Of a DNA stretch of 64,000 nucleotides, positions 22,087-31,637 are shown piece after piece. Source of the DNA: Sanghuangporus weigelae (taxonomy: Eukaryota; Basidiomycota; Agaricomycetes; Hymenochaetales; Hymenochaetaceae); contig CP137319.1 in assembly GCA_033182465.1 (NCBI GenBank), forward strand, positions 2,542,001 through 2,606,000, in the 5' to 3' direction. The stretch's first letter is position 1; each line of letters starts with the position of its first letter. The position numbers and the translations under genes are program-made. Below the pieces are notes generated by a model. It was not told the DNA's origin and made no database searches. It was given only the letters and a program-made list of their open reading frames with translations.

Positions 22087-23168
22087 CAGCTAGTTGCAAA
22101 ATTGTTGGCAATCATGTGATTTTGTCACTTTTCAGGTCACAAGAGCCTCAAAACACAGATAAAATCATATCTCACCCAAACCTCAATGGTTTCACATCAT
22201 CTAAGTTGCTAAATTCATGTTTTAGAAAGGGCTTTCGTTTAGAAAAAATAATCGAGAAAATAGAGCAAAATTTGACCCCAAAATGGCGAAAATATCATTT
22301 TCTGCCTCTTCTTTGCATATGCATTTTTTCTGTGCTCCCTGCTGGTCCAGCACCTACCCAAAGCTATCCAGAATGATAATATGATTATATTATGAATTTA
22401 CAGACTGAATTTGAGTTAAATTGTATACCAGAATGTGCTGCTTTGAGGTATGCCTGAATCACTCAAAACTCATCATTTTCCCTAGCCTCCCAAGCTCCAG
22501 AAAAAATACTTGCAGGCCAGACTCATGCATGTAAATTCATTTCAGGTGTAATAGACTAGGTTTGCATACTAGCTAGGGCCTCAGCATTCACTGGTGAGCT
22601 GGGCTGAGCATAAGGTTCTGGTTGTATGCATCATTCTAGACAGCATCTTCTCAGCTCACCAGTGGATGCTGAGGCCCTAGCTAGTATGCAAACCTAGTCT
22701 ATTACACCTGAAATGAATTTACATGCATGAGTCTGGCCTGCAAGTATTTTTTCTGGAGCTTAGAAGGCTAGGGAAAATGATGAGTTTTGAGTGATTCAGG
22801 CATACTTCAAAGCAGCACATTCTGATATACAATTCAACTCAAATTCAGTCTGCAAATTCATAATATAATCATATTATCATTCTGGATAGCTTTGGGTAGA
22901 TGCTGGACCAGCAGGGAGCACAGAAAAAATTGCACATGTAAAGAAGAGGTAAAAAACAGTATTTTCACCATTTTGAGGTCATTTGTTGCTCTATTTTTGA
23001 GATCATTTTTTTTAAAATGAAAGCCCTTTCGAAAACACGAATTTAGCAACTTAGATGATGTGAAGCCATTAAGTTTTGGGTGAGATATGATTTTATCTGT
23101 GTTTTGAGACTCTTGTGCCCTGAAAAGTGACAAAATCACATGATTGCCAACAATTTTGCAACTAGCTG
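22087..23168. mobile_element. TA-flanked palindromic MITE 2 (~1.08 kb)
   Basis: The ends CAGCTAGTTGCAAAATTG and CAATTTTGCAACTAGCTG are inverted repeats flanked by TA. Nearly the whole element is palindromic: arms of about 480 bp surround a central hairpin at about 22575-22690 (the stem contains cctcagca, and ctagctagtatgcaaacc in the right half). It is one of two similar copies in tandem. Short open frames inside, on either strand, are mirror images and not genes. Confidence 0.8.
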
Positions 23169-23169
23169 T

Positions 23170-23459
23170 AAGATGATTCAGAACACTTGGTAAATCAGTC
23201 TGAGCCATCCTTAAAGCAATTAGAAGTGTTGTGCTATTTGGGCTAGCAACTCTGCATTTTCGCTTTTTGGTTTGGGTGTCATGTGATCACAAAACTCTAT
23301 CTCAGGCCAGTATTTGTGCACTGGCTTTTCCTCCACAAACTATTGTTGAGCACTTCCAAAAGTGAATGGTTGTATTTAAGTTGTGTATTAGATCACAAAT
23401 GTAAAGAAATTGAAGTGGAAATGCAAAGTTGGAAGGAAAAATAGAGAGTAACTATAGTT
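23170..23459. other. Spacer between tandem palindromic MITEs
   Basis: About 290 bp of unique sequence; I see no gene and no repeat partner. Confidence 0.4.
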
Positions 23460-23460
23460 A

Positions 23461-24544
23461 CAGCTGTTTGCAAAAGTAATGAGAATCACGTGATTTCACC
23501 ACTTTTCTCGCTATAAGAGCCTCAAAACACAGATAAAATCATATCTCACCCAAGTCTCAATGGTTTCATATCATCTAAGTTGCTAAATTCATCTTTTCGA
23601 AAGGGCTTTCATTTTGAAAAAATGATTGAGAAAATAGAGCAAAAAATGACCCCAAAATGGTGAAAATATCGTTTTTTGCCTCTTTCTTGCATGTGCATTT
23701 TTTTCTGTGATCCCTGCTGGTCCAGCACCTCCCCAAAGCTATCCAGAATGATAATATGATCATAAAATGAATTTACAGACTGAGTTTGAGTTGAATTGTG
23801 TACCAGAATATGCTGCTTTGAGGCATGCCTGAATCACTCAAAACTCATCATTTCCCCCTAGCCTCCCAGGCTCCAGGAAAAATTCTTACAGGCCAGATTC
23901 ATGCATGTAAATTCATTTTATATATAATAGACTAGGTTTATGTACTAGCTAAGGCCTCAGCATCCACTGGTGAGCTGGGCTGAACAAGTGATTCTGGTTG
24001 TATGCATCATTTTAGACAGCATCTTCTCAGCTCACCAGTGGATGCTGAGGCCTTAGCTAGTACACAAACCTAGTCTATTATATATAAAATGAATTTACAT
24101 GCATGAATCTGGCCTGTAAGAATTTTTCCTGGAGCCTGGGAGGCTAGGGAGAAATGATGAGTTTTGAGTGATTCAGGCATGCCTCAAAGCAGCACATTCT
24201 GGTACACAATTCAACTCAAACTCAGTCTGTAAATTCATTTTATAATCATATTATCATTCTGGATAGCTTTGGGGAGGTGCTGGACCAGCATGGATCACAG
24301 AAAAAAATGCACATACAAGGAAGAGGCAAAAAACAATATTTTCACCATTTTGGGGTCCTTTTTTGCTCTATTTTCTCGATTGTTTTTCCTAAACGAAAGC
24401 CTTTTCGAAAAGATGAATTTAGCAACTTGGATGATGTGAAACCGTTGAGATTTGGGTGAGATATTATTTTATCTGTGTTTTGAGGCTCTCATGGCGAGAA
24501 AAGTGGTGAAATCACGTGATTGCCAACAATTTTGCAACTAGCTG
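23461..24544. mobile_element. TA-flanked palindromic MITE 3 (~1.08 kb), same family as MITE 2
   Basis: It has the same structure as MITE 2 (CAGCTGTTTGC ... GCAACTAGCTG, TA on both sides), with arms of about 480 bp and a central hairpin at about 23935-24070. It is in direct orientation to MITE 2. The first bases of the left arm have diverged from the right arm, while the inner arms still match closely. Confidence 0.8.
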
Positions 24545-24545
24545 T

Positions 24546-24666
24546 AAAGAAAGGGATAGTGAAATAGATACTCTTGGTTTCTCTGATGACTCTATACTTT
24601 AAATCATTCAAATAGCTGAAGAATTCAGAGAGATACAAGAAAGCAAAGTTATGCATATTCCAGTAT
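24546..24666. repeat. Foldback element, right arm (inner part), ending in target duplication AGTAT
   Basis: Reverse complement of about 21870-21985. It ends with AGTAT (24662-24666), which recurs at 49271-49275 directly after the gypsy element. Confidence 0.75.
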
Positions 24667-26178
24667 TGTTAGGGAGTAGGCCCGGGGTTACACCGGTTTG
24701 ATCCTTTTGCCTAAGCAGCGGTGTGTTGTGCAGAGGTGATCTTATCTACCCACGTCTGGCTGTACCACGCGGTCCCTTACTAGCCTTCCTAGTCACGGTT
24801 CGAGTTATGGATGCTTTCAGATACGAGGTAATAGTAAAGCAGATTGGGATTTCCAAGAGGCGTGATAGTACAAAGCACACAGTAATAGCTCGCTGTAGGG
24901 CAAGCTTTACACCAGTGTGTTAAGAGGATCGAAAGATGGGGAAATGAGGGCCTAATCCTACAACTATTTATGCTCCCAGATATTCCATTTTCCGTCCTAT
25001 TTCTTACTCATCCTGTCTCCACTTTACTCCACTTTCCTCCACCATTACATCTGTTCCTTTGTCATCCTGCTGCGCTTCGCTCCACTTTGCTCCAATCTTT
25101 GTAAGGTCGTCTCCACTATGACAGAATTCTTTGGAGTTGCTGACTGAGACAATAGAGGTGGTGCTCCGATATGGAATGCTCCACTGTCAGTACTCCATAA
25201 CGATGTCATTGCCGTCATTGAGTGGCATCTTTGCTCTTGGAGCGATGTAGGCTGCTCGGTATGTGATTCTTCGGAATTCATCTCGAGGTCCAGCGAGGGT
25301 AAGCATAACTCGCACGTCAGTGTTAAGGTGTCGGGTCGGTGTAGAGTATGGTCCAAGGCATATCATGAACTGCATAAGCTCTGCTGGTGGGTTCTGCTGG
25401 GTTCTGGTGACTAGCCATGCTTTGCCTTCGTATCGTATATCACGAATGTAGCGCCATATCCTTCGTTGTATAAGGAGTTGTAATTGCTTGGTTTCCAGGT
25501 TCGCATCTCTCGGTAAATAAAGGTTTGCCTGTATCGTAGATGCTGGACATGGTGTGTGCAACTCCGGTCTATACCATCCAATCATTCTCCAAGTTATCGG
25601 GTTTGCAGTTCGAGGGGTCCGAGTTGTGATCGTGAGTTCCTCTCGTTTCTTGGGTACTATTGGGCTTGGTGGATTGGAATGCATTGTATCCTGAAGGTGT
25701 CGCTCGGTTTCGATGTGACAGTCACGCGTACCAACCGTTGCCGTGCATACTAAGTAGTATACTTCATAAAGGACCATGTAAACTCGTGCACAGACTTGAC
25801 AGTGCTGAAATGCCAGTGAGGTCTCCATAAACCTTATTAGCCTTTAGCCTTTTAGCGTTTAGGCTTTAGTAGTTGTGCTTCTGGACTTCTAAGAAGTTTG
25901 ATCGCTTCTTTTGATCGAGGTCGCTCTGGTTGCTTGGTCGGCGGCGTTAGAGTGGTAGTCCGCGGTAATAGGCGGTCGGCGGTGTTAGCTGTTAGCGGGA
26001 TTACGTATCCGCTTCGGTGCTTCTAGCGCTCGGGTGGTAACGGGTTACTGTTGCCTAGGCCGCTCGATTGCTTGGGCCTTTGATAGCTGGCTTGGTTACC
26101 GGTCGCGTTTGGAAAGCTGATCGTGTAGATCTGTTGATCGTGTCGATCCTGATGCGAGTTTTTGAGCGGATCCTTTCA
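24667..26178 (-). repeat. Element 1 LTR (3' LTR)
   Basis: TGTTAGGGAGTAGG...GGATCCTTTCA on the plus strand, 1,512 bp. It is the 3' LTR because the genes read leftward and a polypurine tract abuts its right edge. Confidence 0.95.
25187..25828 (-). CDS. LTR-encoded ORF, 213 aa (element 1, 3' LTR)
   Basis: The ORF has an ATG start (METSLAFQH) and a TGA stop and lies wholly inside the U3 part of the LTR, about 350 nt from the LTR's transcript-side start and upstream of its TATA box. The same 213-residue protein is encoded in all four LTRs of this window. The two substitutions I see inside the ORF among the copies (an Arg codon CGT/CGA and an Ala codon GCA/GCG) are silent. The protein has a Cys-rich hydrophobic N-terminus (CQVCARVYMVLYEVYYLVC), a basic/proline middle and a C-terminal part with LMQFMICLGPY. 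I recognise no family. As U3 sequence it would be present at the 3' end of the genomic RNA, as in MMTV, whose LTR encodes a protein. Confidence 0.55.
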   Translation of the reverse strand: METSLAFQHCQVCARVYMVLYEVYYLVCTATVGTRDCHIETERHLQDTMHSNPPSPIVPKKREELTITTRTPRTANPITWRMIGWYRPELHTPCPASTIQANLYLPRDANLETKQLQLLIQRRIWRYIRDIRYEGKAWLVTRTQQNPPAELMQFMICLGPYSTPTRHLNTDVRVMLTLAGPRDEFRRITYRAAYIAPRAKMPLNDGNDIVMEY

Positions 26179-26191
26179 CTACACCCCCCCT
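26179..26191 (-). promoter_or_regulatory. Polypurine tract, element 1
   Basis: On the minus strand the run AGGGGGGGTGTAG directly precedes the 3' LTR. That is the expected place for plus-strand priming, and it fixes the element's orientation. Confidence 0.75.
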
Positions 26192-26303
26192 AAGATGAAC
26201 TTTCGGAGAAATGTTCATCCTAATCCGTGAGAAAGCTCGGATAAAGGGTCGCCTAGTGATGGTTGATTTTTACTATCAAACCATCATCATCTCTGCTCCC
26301 AAA

Positions 26304-26619
26304 ATGTCGAAAGTCGCCGCTGCTGTTACTGTTTTTGTCGTTATTGTCGCGATTTTCGGCATAAATCATTGGATTTTGGAGCGTAAGAGGCGTGCTCAGG
26401 TAAGTGATGCATGCTCTGTGCCGTTTCGAGTTGTTAATCATCCTCTAGGAGGCTGACTTCGAAATGCAATCGTTCCAGCGCGATGTTACTACTGTCGCGC
26501 TTCGAGTTCACCTCGCGCTCGGTTATGACGTTGAGGATATCGATCCAGTCGTCGAAAATGCAGGTATTGCTTCGCAGGAACGTCGTGAAAAGGGTGTCTG
26601 GGAAGACATTGACTTGTAA
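26304..26619 (+). CDS. Antisense two-exon gene, 88-aa single-pass membrane protein (element 1)
   Basis: Exon 1 is 26304-26399, the GT-AG intron is 26400-26448 (49 nt) and exon 2 is 26449-26619. The protein is MSKVAAAVTVFVVIVAIFG... with a hydrophobic span at residues 4-25, a basic stop-transfer ERKRR and then a cytosol-like acidic tail ending GVWEDIDL. It lies on the strand opposite gag-pol, between the polypurine tract and ORF E. In element 2 (29514-29829) exon 1 is identical and exon 2 differs at four positions, all silent (GCT/GCC, TTC/TTT, ACT/ACG, GTC/GTT), while the 49-nt intron differs at three. This pattern argues for a translated gene under selection. An intron on this strand cannot have been copied through the sense genomic RNA as a spliced product, so its presence in a retroelement is consistent. 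No family is recognised. Confidence 0.65.
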
Positions 26620-27158
26620 AGGGTGGTGGGAAGGGATATGAATATGAAATGTGCATCATGTAAAGAATATGACGCAATTGAAAGTGATAAGAAAGAAATC
26701 ATAAAGTCGTTAATGAATAAGTTTTATACCAATTTGGGAGTGAAGTTCTAGGTGTTTACCTACGGCTCTTCAACCCCCAAATGGAGTTTTTCGAAGAAAG
26801 AGTGTAATTGGAGTGCCTTTCAGCGTGAAGGCACATCCTAGCATGATGCAAGGGAGTGACTTCACGTAAACTTTTGGCTTCTCCGTTGCATAGAGGATAA
26901 TAAAAGGTAGGCATAATCTGCTAATTCGGAGCCGGCACAATAAAACAATATACAAAATGTCTAGGCCCTTGTAGGTTCTTTGACACTTCTGCATAGTGCT
27001 TCATTTGTGCTGGTTGGCCGAATAAGCGTGAAATAAAGAGGTGCATAAAGCATAATTTGGTCGGATGTGACCATAAATATCATAAGGTAAGAATGAAATG
27101 CATAATTGACCATGTCGGGTCACGATATGGGAAAGGGGTTGCATAAAAGAAGAGTTGT
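26620..27158. other. Non-coding spacer of element 1 (3' region)
   Basis: This lies between the antisense gene and ORF E. A 74-codon frame on the minus strand (26770-26994, MQKCQRTYKG...) is the only ATG-started frame of note and is identical in element 2 (29997-30221). Identity at the DNA level here gives no information on coding, so I do not call it a gene. Confidence 0.4.
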
Positions 27159-27877
27159 TTACAAATCTTCGGATTCTTCAGCCTCAGGTGTAGTCTGGGC
27201 CGAGTTCGCTGGGGTATATAGTTCCCTACTTTCACCTTCTTCACTTGACTCTGTATCGTCGGAGTGTATGTACATGTCCTCCTGTTCCGACATAGTAAGC
27301 ATCTCGTCCGGCTGGTAGAGTTCGTTCGGGTACTGGTAGACTGAGATCATCAGATCTTCCAGCAAGGGGTGTCGTGTAGCCTGTAGTTTTTCTCTGGCTT
27401 CTTCCTCTCGGTTGTTGAGTTCCATAAGGTAATGAGGGTCGTAGTTAACCTCTTTGCCTTCGACTACGTGGTGTTCGATGTTGTCGAGTGGTACCTCGTC
27501 CGTAGTGGAGTTCCTCGCTTCAATAACCGTTCGGTATCTCGTTCCTTCGTAATACTTCGTCATGTTGAGTACCGTCATGAACTGCATGGTGTGGGATGCA
27601 TAGAAGCCCGTCTGGTCGGCTATGTATATAATGTACTTCATCGCATCGATGCTCATCGGATGATAGTGACTCCATCGCATCATTCGGTTAAGAATTGCGG
27701 TAGTCATGTCTCGTCGGTAGGCGCAAATTTGAATTGCCGAATGATAGATGCCCATGATGTTCTTGTATGTCGTTTCGTGCCTAAAGTCGATCTTGCCTCG
27801 ATGTAATGCTTGTGTTTCGAGTTCGATCGCGTAGGTTAGAAATGCATCATCATTGAGTCGGCGTAATGCTGCGTCTC
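27159..27877 (-). pseudogene. ORF E of element 1, C-terminal part (N-terminal part at 40185-40548)
   Basis: The frame reads DAALRRLNDD...YTPANSAQTTPEAEESEDL and matches the C-terminal two thirds of the intact 358-aa ORF E at 30386-31462. It is cut at 27877 by element 2. The rest continues at 40185-40548 after the GTCTC duplication. Confidence 0.8.
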
Positions 27878-29389
27878 TGTTAGGGAGTAGGCCCGGGGTT
27901 ACACCGGTTCAATCCTTTTGCCTAAGCAGCGGTGTGTTGTGCAGAGGTGATCTTATCTACCCACGTCTGGCTGTACCACGCGGTCCCTTACTAGCCTTCC
28001 TAGTCGCGGTCCGAGTTATGGATGTTTTCAGATACGAGGTAATAGTAAAGCAGATTGGGATTTCCAAGAGGCGTGATAGTACAAAGCACACAGTAATAGC
28101 TCGCTGTAGGGCAAGCTTTACACCAGTGTGTTAAGAGGATCGAAAGATGGGGAAATGAGGGCCTAATCCTACAACTATTTATGCTCCCAGATATTCCATT
28201 TTCCGTCCTATTTCTTACTCATCCTGTCTCCACTTTACTCCACTTTCCTCCACCATTACATCTGTTCCTTTGTCATCCTGCTGCGCTTCGCTCCACTTTG
28301 CTCCAATCTTTGTAAGGTCGTCTCCACTATGACAGAATTCTTTGGAGTTGCTGACTGAGACAATAGAGGTGGTGCTCCGATATGGAATGCTCCGCTGTCA
28401 GTACTCCATAACGATGTCATTGCCGTCATTGAGTGGCATCTTTGCTCTTGGAGCGATGTAGGCTGCTCGGTATGTGATTCTTCGGAATTCATCTCGAGGT
28501 CCAGCGAGGGTAAGCATAACTCGCACGTCAGTGTTAAGGTGTCGGGTCGGTGTAGAGTATGGTCCAAGGCATATCATGAACTGCATAAGCTCTGCTGGTG
28601 GGTTCTGCTGGGTTCTGGTGACTAGCCATGCTTTGCCTTCGTATCGTATATCTCGAATGTAGCGCCATATCCTTCGTTGTATAAGGAGTTGTAATTGCTT
28701 GGTTTCCAGGTTCGCATCTCTCGGTAAATAAAGGTTTGCCTGTATCGTAGATGCTGGACATGGTGTGTGCAACTCCGGTCTATACCATCCAATCATTCTC
28801 CAAGTTATCGGGTTTGCAGTTCGAGGGGTCCGAGTTGTGATCGTGAGTTCCTCTCGTTTCTTGGGTACTATTGGGCTTGGTGGATTGGAATGCATTGTAT
28901 CCTGAAGGTGTCGCTCGGTTTCGATGTGACAGTCACGCGTACCAACCGTTGCCGTGCATACTAAGTAGTATACTTCATAAAGGACCATGTAAACTCGTGC
29001 ACAGACTTGACAGTGCTGAAATGCCAGTGAGGTCTCCATAAACCTTATTAGCCTTTAGCCTTTTAGCGTTTAGGCTTTAGTAGTTGTGCTTCTGGACTTC
29101 TAAGAAGTTTGATCGCTTCTTTTGATCGAGGTCGCTCTGGTTGCTTGGTCGGCGGCGTTAGAGTGGTAGTCCGCGGTAATAGGCGGTCGGCGGTGTTAGC
29201 TGTTAGCGGGATTACGTATCCGCTTCGGTGCTTCTAGCGCTCGGGTGGTAACGGGTTACTGTTGCCTAGGCCGCTCGATTGCTTGGGCCTTTGATAGCTG
29301 GCTTGGTTACCGGTCGCGTTTGGAAAGCTGATCGTGTAGATCTGTTGATCGCGTTGATCCTGATGCGAGATTTTGAGCGGATCCTTTCA
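27878..29389 (-). repeat. Element 2 LTR (3' LTR)
   Basis: 1,512-bp LTR, by eye identical to 38673-40184. It differs from the element 1 LTRs at a handful of sites, for example ggttcaatcc here versus ggtttgatcc. Confidence 0.95.
28398..29039 (-). CDS. LTR-encoded ORF, 213 aa (element 2, 3' LTR)
   Basis: Same protein as at 25187-25828. The codon for the Arg in YIRDI is CGA here and CGT in the element 1 LTRs, a silent change. Confidence 0.55.
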   Translation of the reverse strand: METSLAFQHCQVCARVYMVLYEVYYLVCTATVGTRDCHIETERHLQDTMHSNPPSPIVPKKREELTITTRTPRTANPITWRMIGWYRPELHTPCPASTIQANLYLPRDANLETKQLQLLIQRRIWRYIRDIRYEGKAWLVTRTQQNPPAELMQFMICLGPYSTPTRHLNTDVRVMLTLAGPRDEFRRITYRAAYIAPRAKMPLNDGNDIVMEY

Positions 29390-29402
29390 CTACACCCCCC
29401 CT
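29390..29402 (-). promoter_or_regulatory. Polypurine tract, element 2
   Basis: Same G-run next to the 3' LTR as at 26179-26191. Confidence 0.75.
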
Positions 29403-29513
29403 AAGATGAACTTTCGGAGAAATGTTCATCCTAATCCGTGAGAAAGCTCGGATAAAGGGTCGCCTAGTGATGGTTGATTTTTGCTATCAGACCATCATCA
29501 TCTCTGTTCCAAA

Positions 29514-29829
29514 ATGTCGAAAGTCGCCGCTGCTGTTACTGTTTTTGTCGTTATTGTCGCGATTTTCGGCATAAATCATTGGATTTTGGAGCGTAAGAGG
29601 CGTGCTCAGGTAAGTGATGCATGCTCTGTGCCGTTTCAAGTCGTTAATCTTCCTCTAGGAGGCCGACTTTGAAATGCAATCGTTCCAGCGCGATGTTACG
29701 ACTGTTGCGCTTCGAGTTCACCTCGCGCTCGGTTATGACGTTGAGGATATCGATCCAGTCGTCGAAAATGCAGGTATTGCTTCGCAGGAACGTCGTGAAA
29801 AGGGTGTCTGGGAAGACATTGACTTGTAA
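29514..29829 (+). CDS. Antisense two-exon gene, 88-aa single-pass membrane protein (element 2)
   Basis: Exon 1 is 29514-29609, the intron is 29610-29658 (GTAAGT...CTCTAG, 49 nt) and exon 2 is 29659-29829. The translated protein is identical to that of the element 1 copy (26304-26619) in spite of four nucleotide differences in exon 2. It has one predicted membrane helix near the N-terminus followed by ERKRR and an acidic C-terminal region (residues 33-88). The context before the ATG (tccaaaATG) is acceptable for a fungal start. The promoter is not evident. It would have to lie in the 125 nt between the LTR and the ATG, or in the LTR itself reading outward from its inner edge. Confidence 0.65.
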
Positions 29830-30385
29830 AGGGTGGTGGGAAGGGATATGAATATGAAATGTGCATCATGTAAAGAATATGACGCAATTGAAAGTGATAA
29901 GAAAGAAATTATAAAGTCATTAAAATCATTAAGTCGTTAATGAATAAGTTTTATACCAATTTGGGAGTGAAGTTCCAGGTGTTTACCTACGGCTCTTCAA
30001 CCCCCAAATGGAGTTTTTCGAAGAAAGAGTGTAATTGGAGTGCCTTTCAGCGTGAAGGCACATCCTAGCATGATGCAAGGGAGTGACTTCACGTAAACTT
30101 TTGGCTTCTCCGTTGCATAGAGGATAATAAAAGGTAGGCATAATCTGCTAATTCGGAGCCGGCACAATAAAACAATATACAAAATGTCTAGGCCCTTGTA
30201 GGTTCTTTGACACTTCTGCATAGTGCTTCATTTGTGCTGGTTGGCCGAATAAGCGTGAAATAAAGAGGTGCATAAAGCATAATTTGGTCGGATGTGACCA
30301 TAAATATCATAAGGTAAGAATGAAATGCATAATTGACCATGTCGGGTCACGATATGGGAAAGGGGTTGCATAAAAGAAGAGTTGT

Positions 30386-31462
30386 TTACAAATCTTCGGA
30401 TTCTTCAGCCTCAGGTGTAGTCTGGGCCGAGTTCGCTGGGGTATATAGTTCCCTGCTTTCACCTTCTTCACTTGACTCTGTATCGTCGGAGTGTATGTAC
30501 ATGTCCTCCTGTTCCGACATAGTAAGCATCTCGTCCGGCTGGTAGAGTTCGTTCGGGTACTGGTAGACTGAGATCATCAGATCTTCCAGCAAGGGGTGTC
30601 GTGTAGCCTGTAGTTTTTCTCTGGCTTCTTCCTCTCGGTTGTTGAGTTCCATAAGGTAATGAGGGTCGTAGTTAACCTCTTTGCCTTCGACTACGTGGTG
30701 CTCGATGTTGTCGAGTGGTACCTCGTCCGTAGTAGAGTTCCTCGCTTCAATAACCGTTCGGTATCTCGTTCCTTCGTAATACTTCGTCATGTTGAGTACC
30801 GTCATGAACTGCATGGTGTGGGATGCATAGAAGCCCGTCTGGTCGGCTATGTATATAATGTACTTCATCGCATCGATGCTCATCGGATGATAGTGACTCC
30901 ATCGCATCATTCGGTTAAGAATTGCGGTAGTCATGTCTCGTCGGTAGGCGCAAATTTGAATTGCCGAATGATAGATGCCCATGATGTTCTTGTATGTCGT
31001 TTCGTGCCTAAAGTCGATCTTGCCTCGATGTAATGCTTGTGTTTCGAGTTCGATCGCGTAGGTTAGAAATGCATCATCATTGAGTCGGCGTAATGCTGCG
31101 TCTCGAGGGTTACTGAGTTTGAATAACCACTCGTCTGAGTGATTCGCCATCATAAGATGGGGTATTTCGTCTCGGTTGTGGTGGACTGCGTTCCACTTGT
31201 CGAATAGATCATCGAAGTACTTCCCTGGGCATAGGGGTACAATCTCATCTTCGTAGTTCTCTTCGTTGAATCGATTGCACAGCTGTGGCCATTGATAACG
31301 TTCGGTCGGTGGCCTAAGTGCAAATGTCCATTCTGGTGCATCTTCTGGTTGACAGAATGCATGTAGCTCATCGAAGATAGGCATAGCTGAGTAGTAGTTC
31401 GTCTGCAGTGAAGTAGAGCTGTTGAGATTCGAGTTGTTGTTCCTTAGCTCGAAGTTCTCCAT
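30386..31462 (-). CDS. ORF E: post-pol protein, 358 aa, unknown function (element 2)
   Basis: The frame follows pol by about 175 nt on the same strand. It is hydrophilic, with no signal peptide or membrane helix, so it is not envelope-like. The N-terminal half is rich in aromatic residues (FDELHAF, WTFALRPPTERYQWPQLC, DDLFDKWNAVHHN), and the C-terminus is very acidic (SDDTESSEEGESRELYTP...EAEESEDL). I recognise no family. The first ATG (31462) gives MENFELRNNN. In element 1 a 1-nt indel a few codons in would shift this start, and the next in-frame ATG (MPIFDELHAF) may be the true start in both. How a third cistron is expressed is unclear; a subgenomic or spliced RNA is possible. Confidence 0.6.
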   Translation of the reverse strand: MENFELRNNNSNLNSSTSLQTNYYSAMPIFDELHAFCQPEDAPEWTFALRPPTERYQWPQLCNRFNEENYEDEIVPLCPGKYFDDLFDKWNAVHHNRDEIPHLMMANHSDEWLFKLSNPRDAALRRLNDDAFLTYAIELETQALHRGKIDFRHETTYKNIMGIYHSAIQICAYRRDMTTAILNRMMRWSHYHPMSIDAMKYIIYIADQTGFYASHTMQFMTVLNMTKYYEGTRYRTVIEARNSTTDEVPLDNIEHHVVEGKEVNYDPHYLMELNNREEEAREKLQATRHPLLEDLMISVYQYPNELYQPDEMLTMSEQEDMYIHSDDTESSEEGESRELYTPANSAQTTPEAEESEDL

Positions 31463-31637
31463 GTTTTATACCATCTTGTTGGTATGTCGGCGATGTCTTG
31501 CCTAATTCTTCTATCTCTGCTCTCGCTTTGGTGTGCCACATTGATGTCATCGCTTGGTAAGGTCATTGGGGACCTTACTCATCATCTCTATTGTGGATCC
31601 ATAAGCGGCTCCATCGGGTGGAGTGCATGTGATGCAA

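Noticed and set aside
22116-23208. Paired open frames on both strands inside the palindromic MITEs
   Set aside because: They are the same peptide read from the two arms of an inverted repeat; there is no protein family and no start/stop consistency between copies.
25045-25356. 103-codon frame overlapping the LTR ORF in another frame
   Set aside because: It has no ATG start (only TTG) and overlaps the longer ATG-started LTR ORF; the four LTRs are too similar for its conservation to mean anything.
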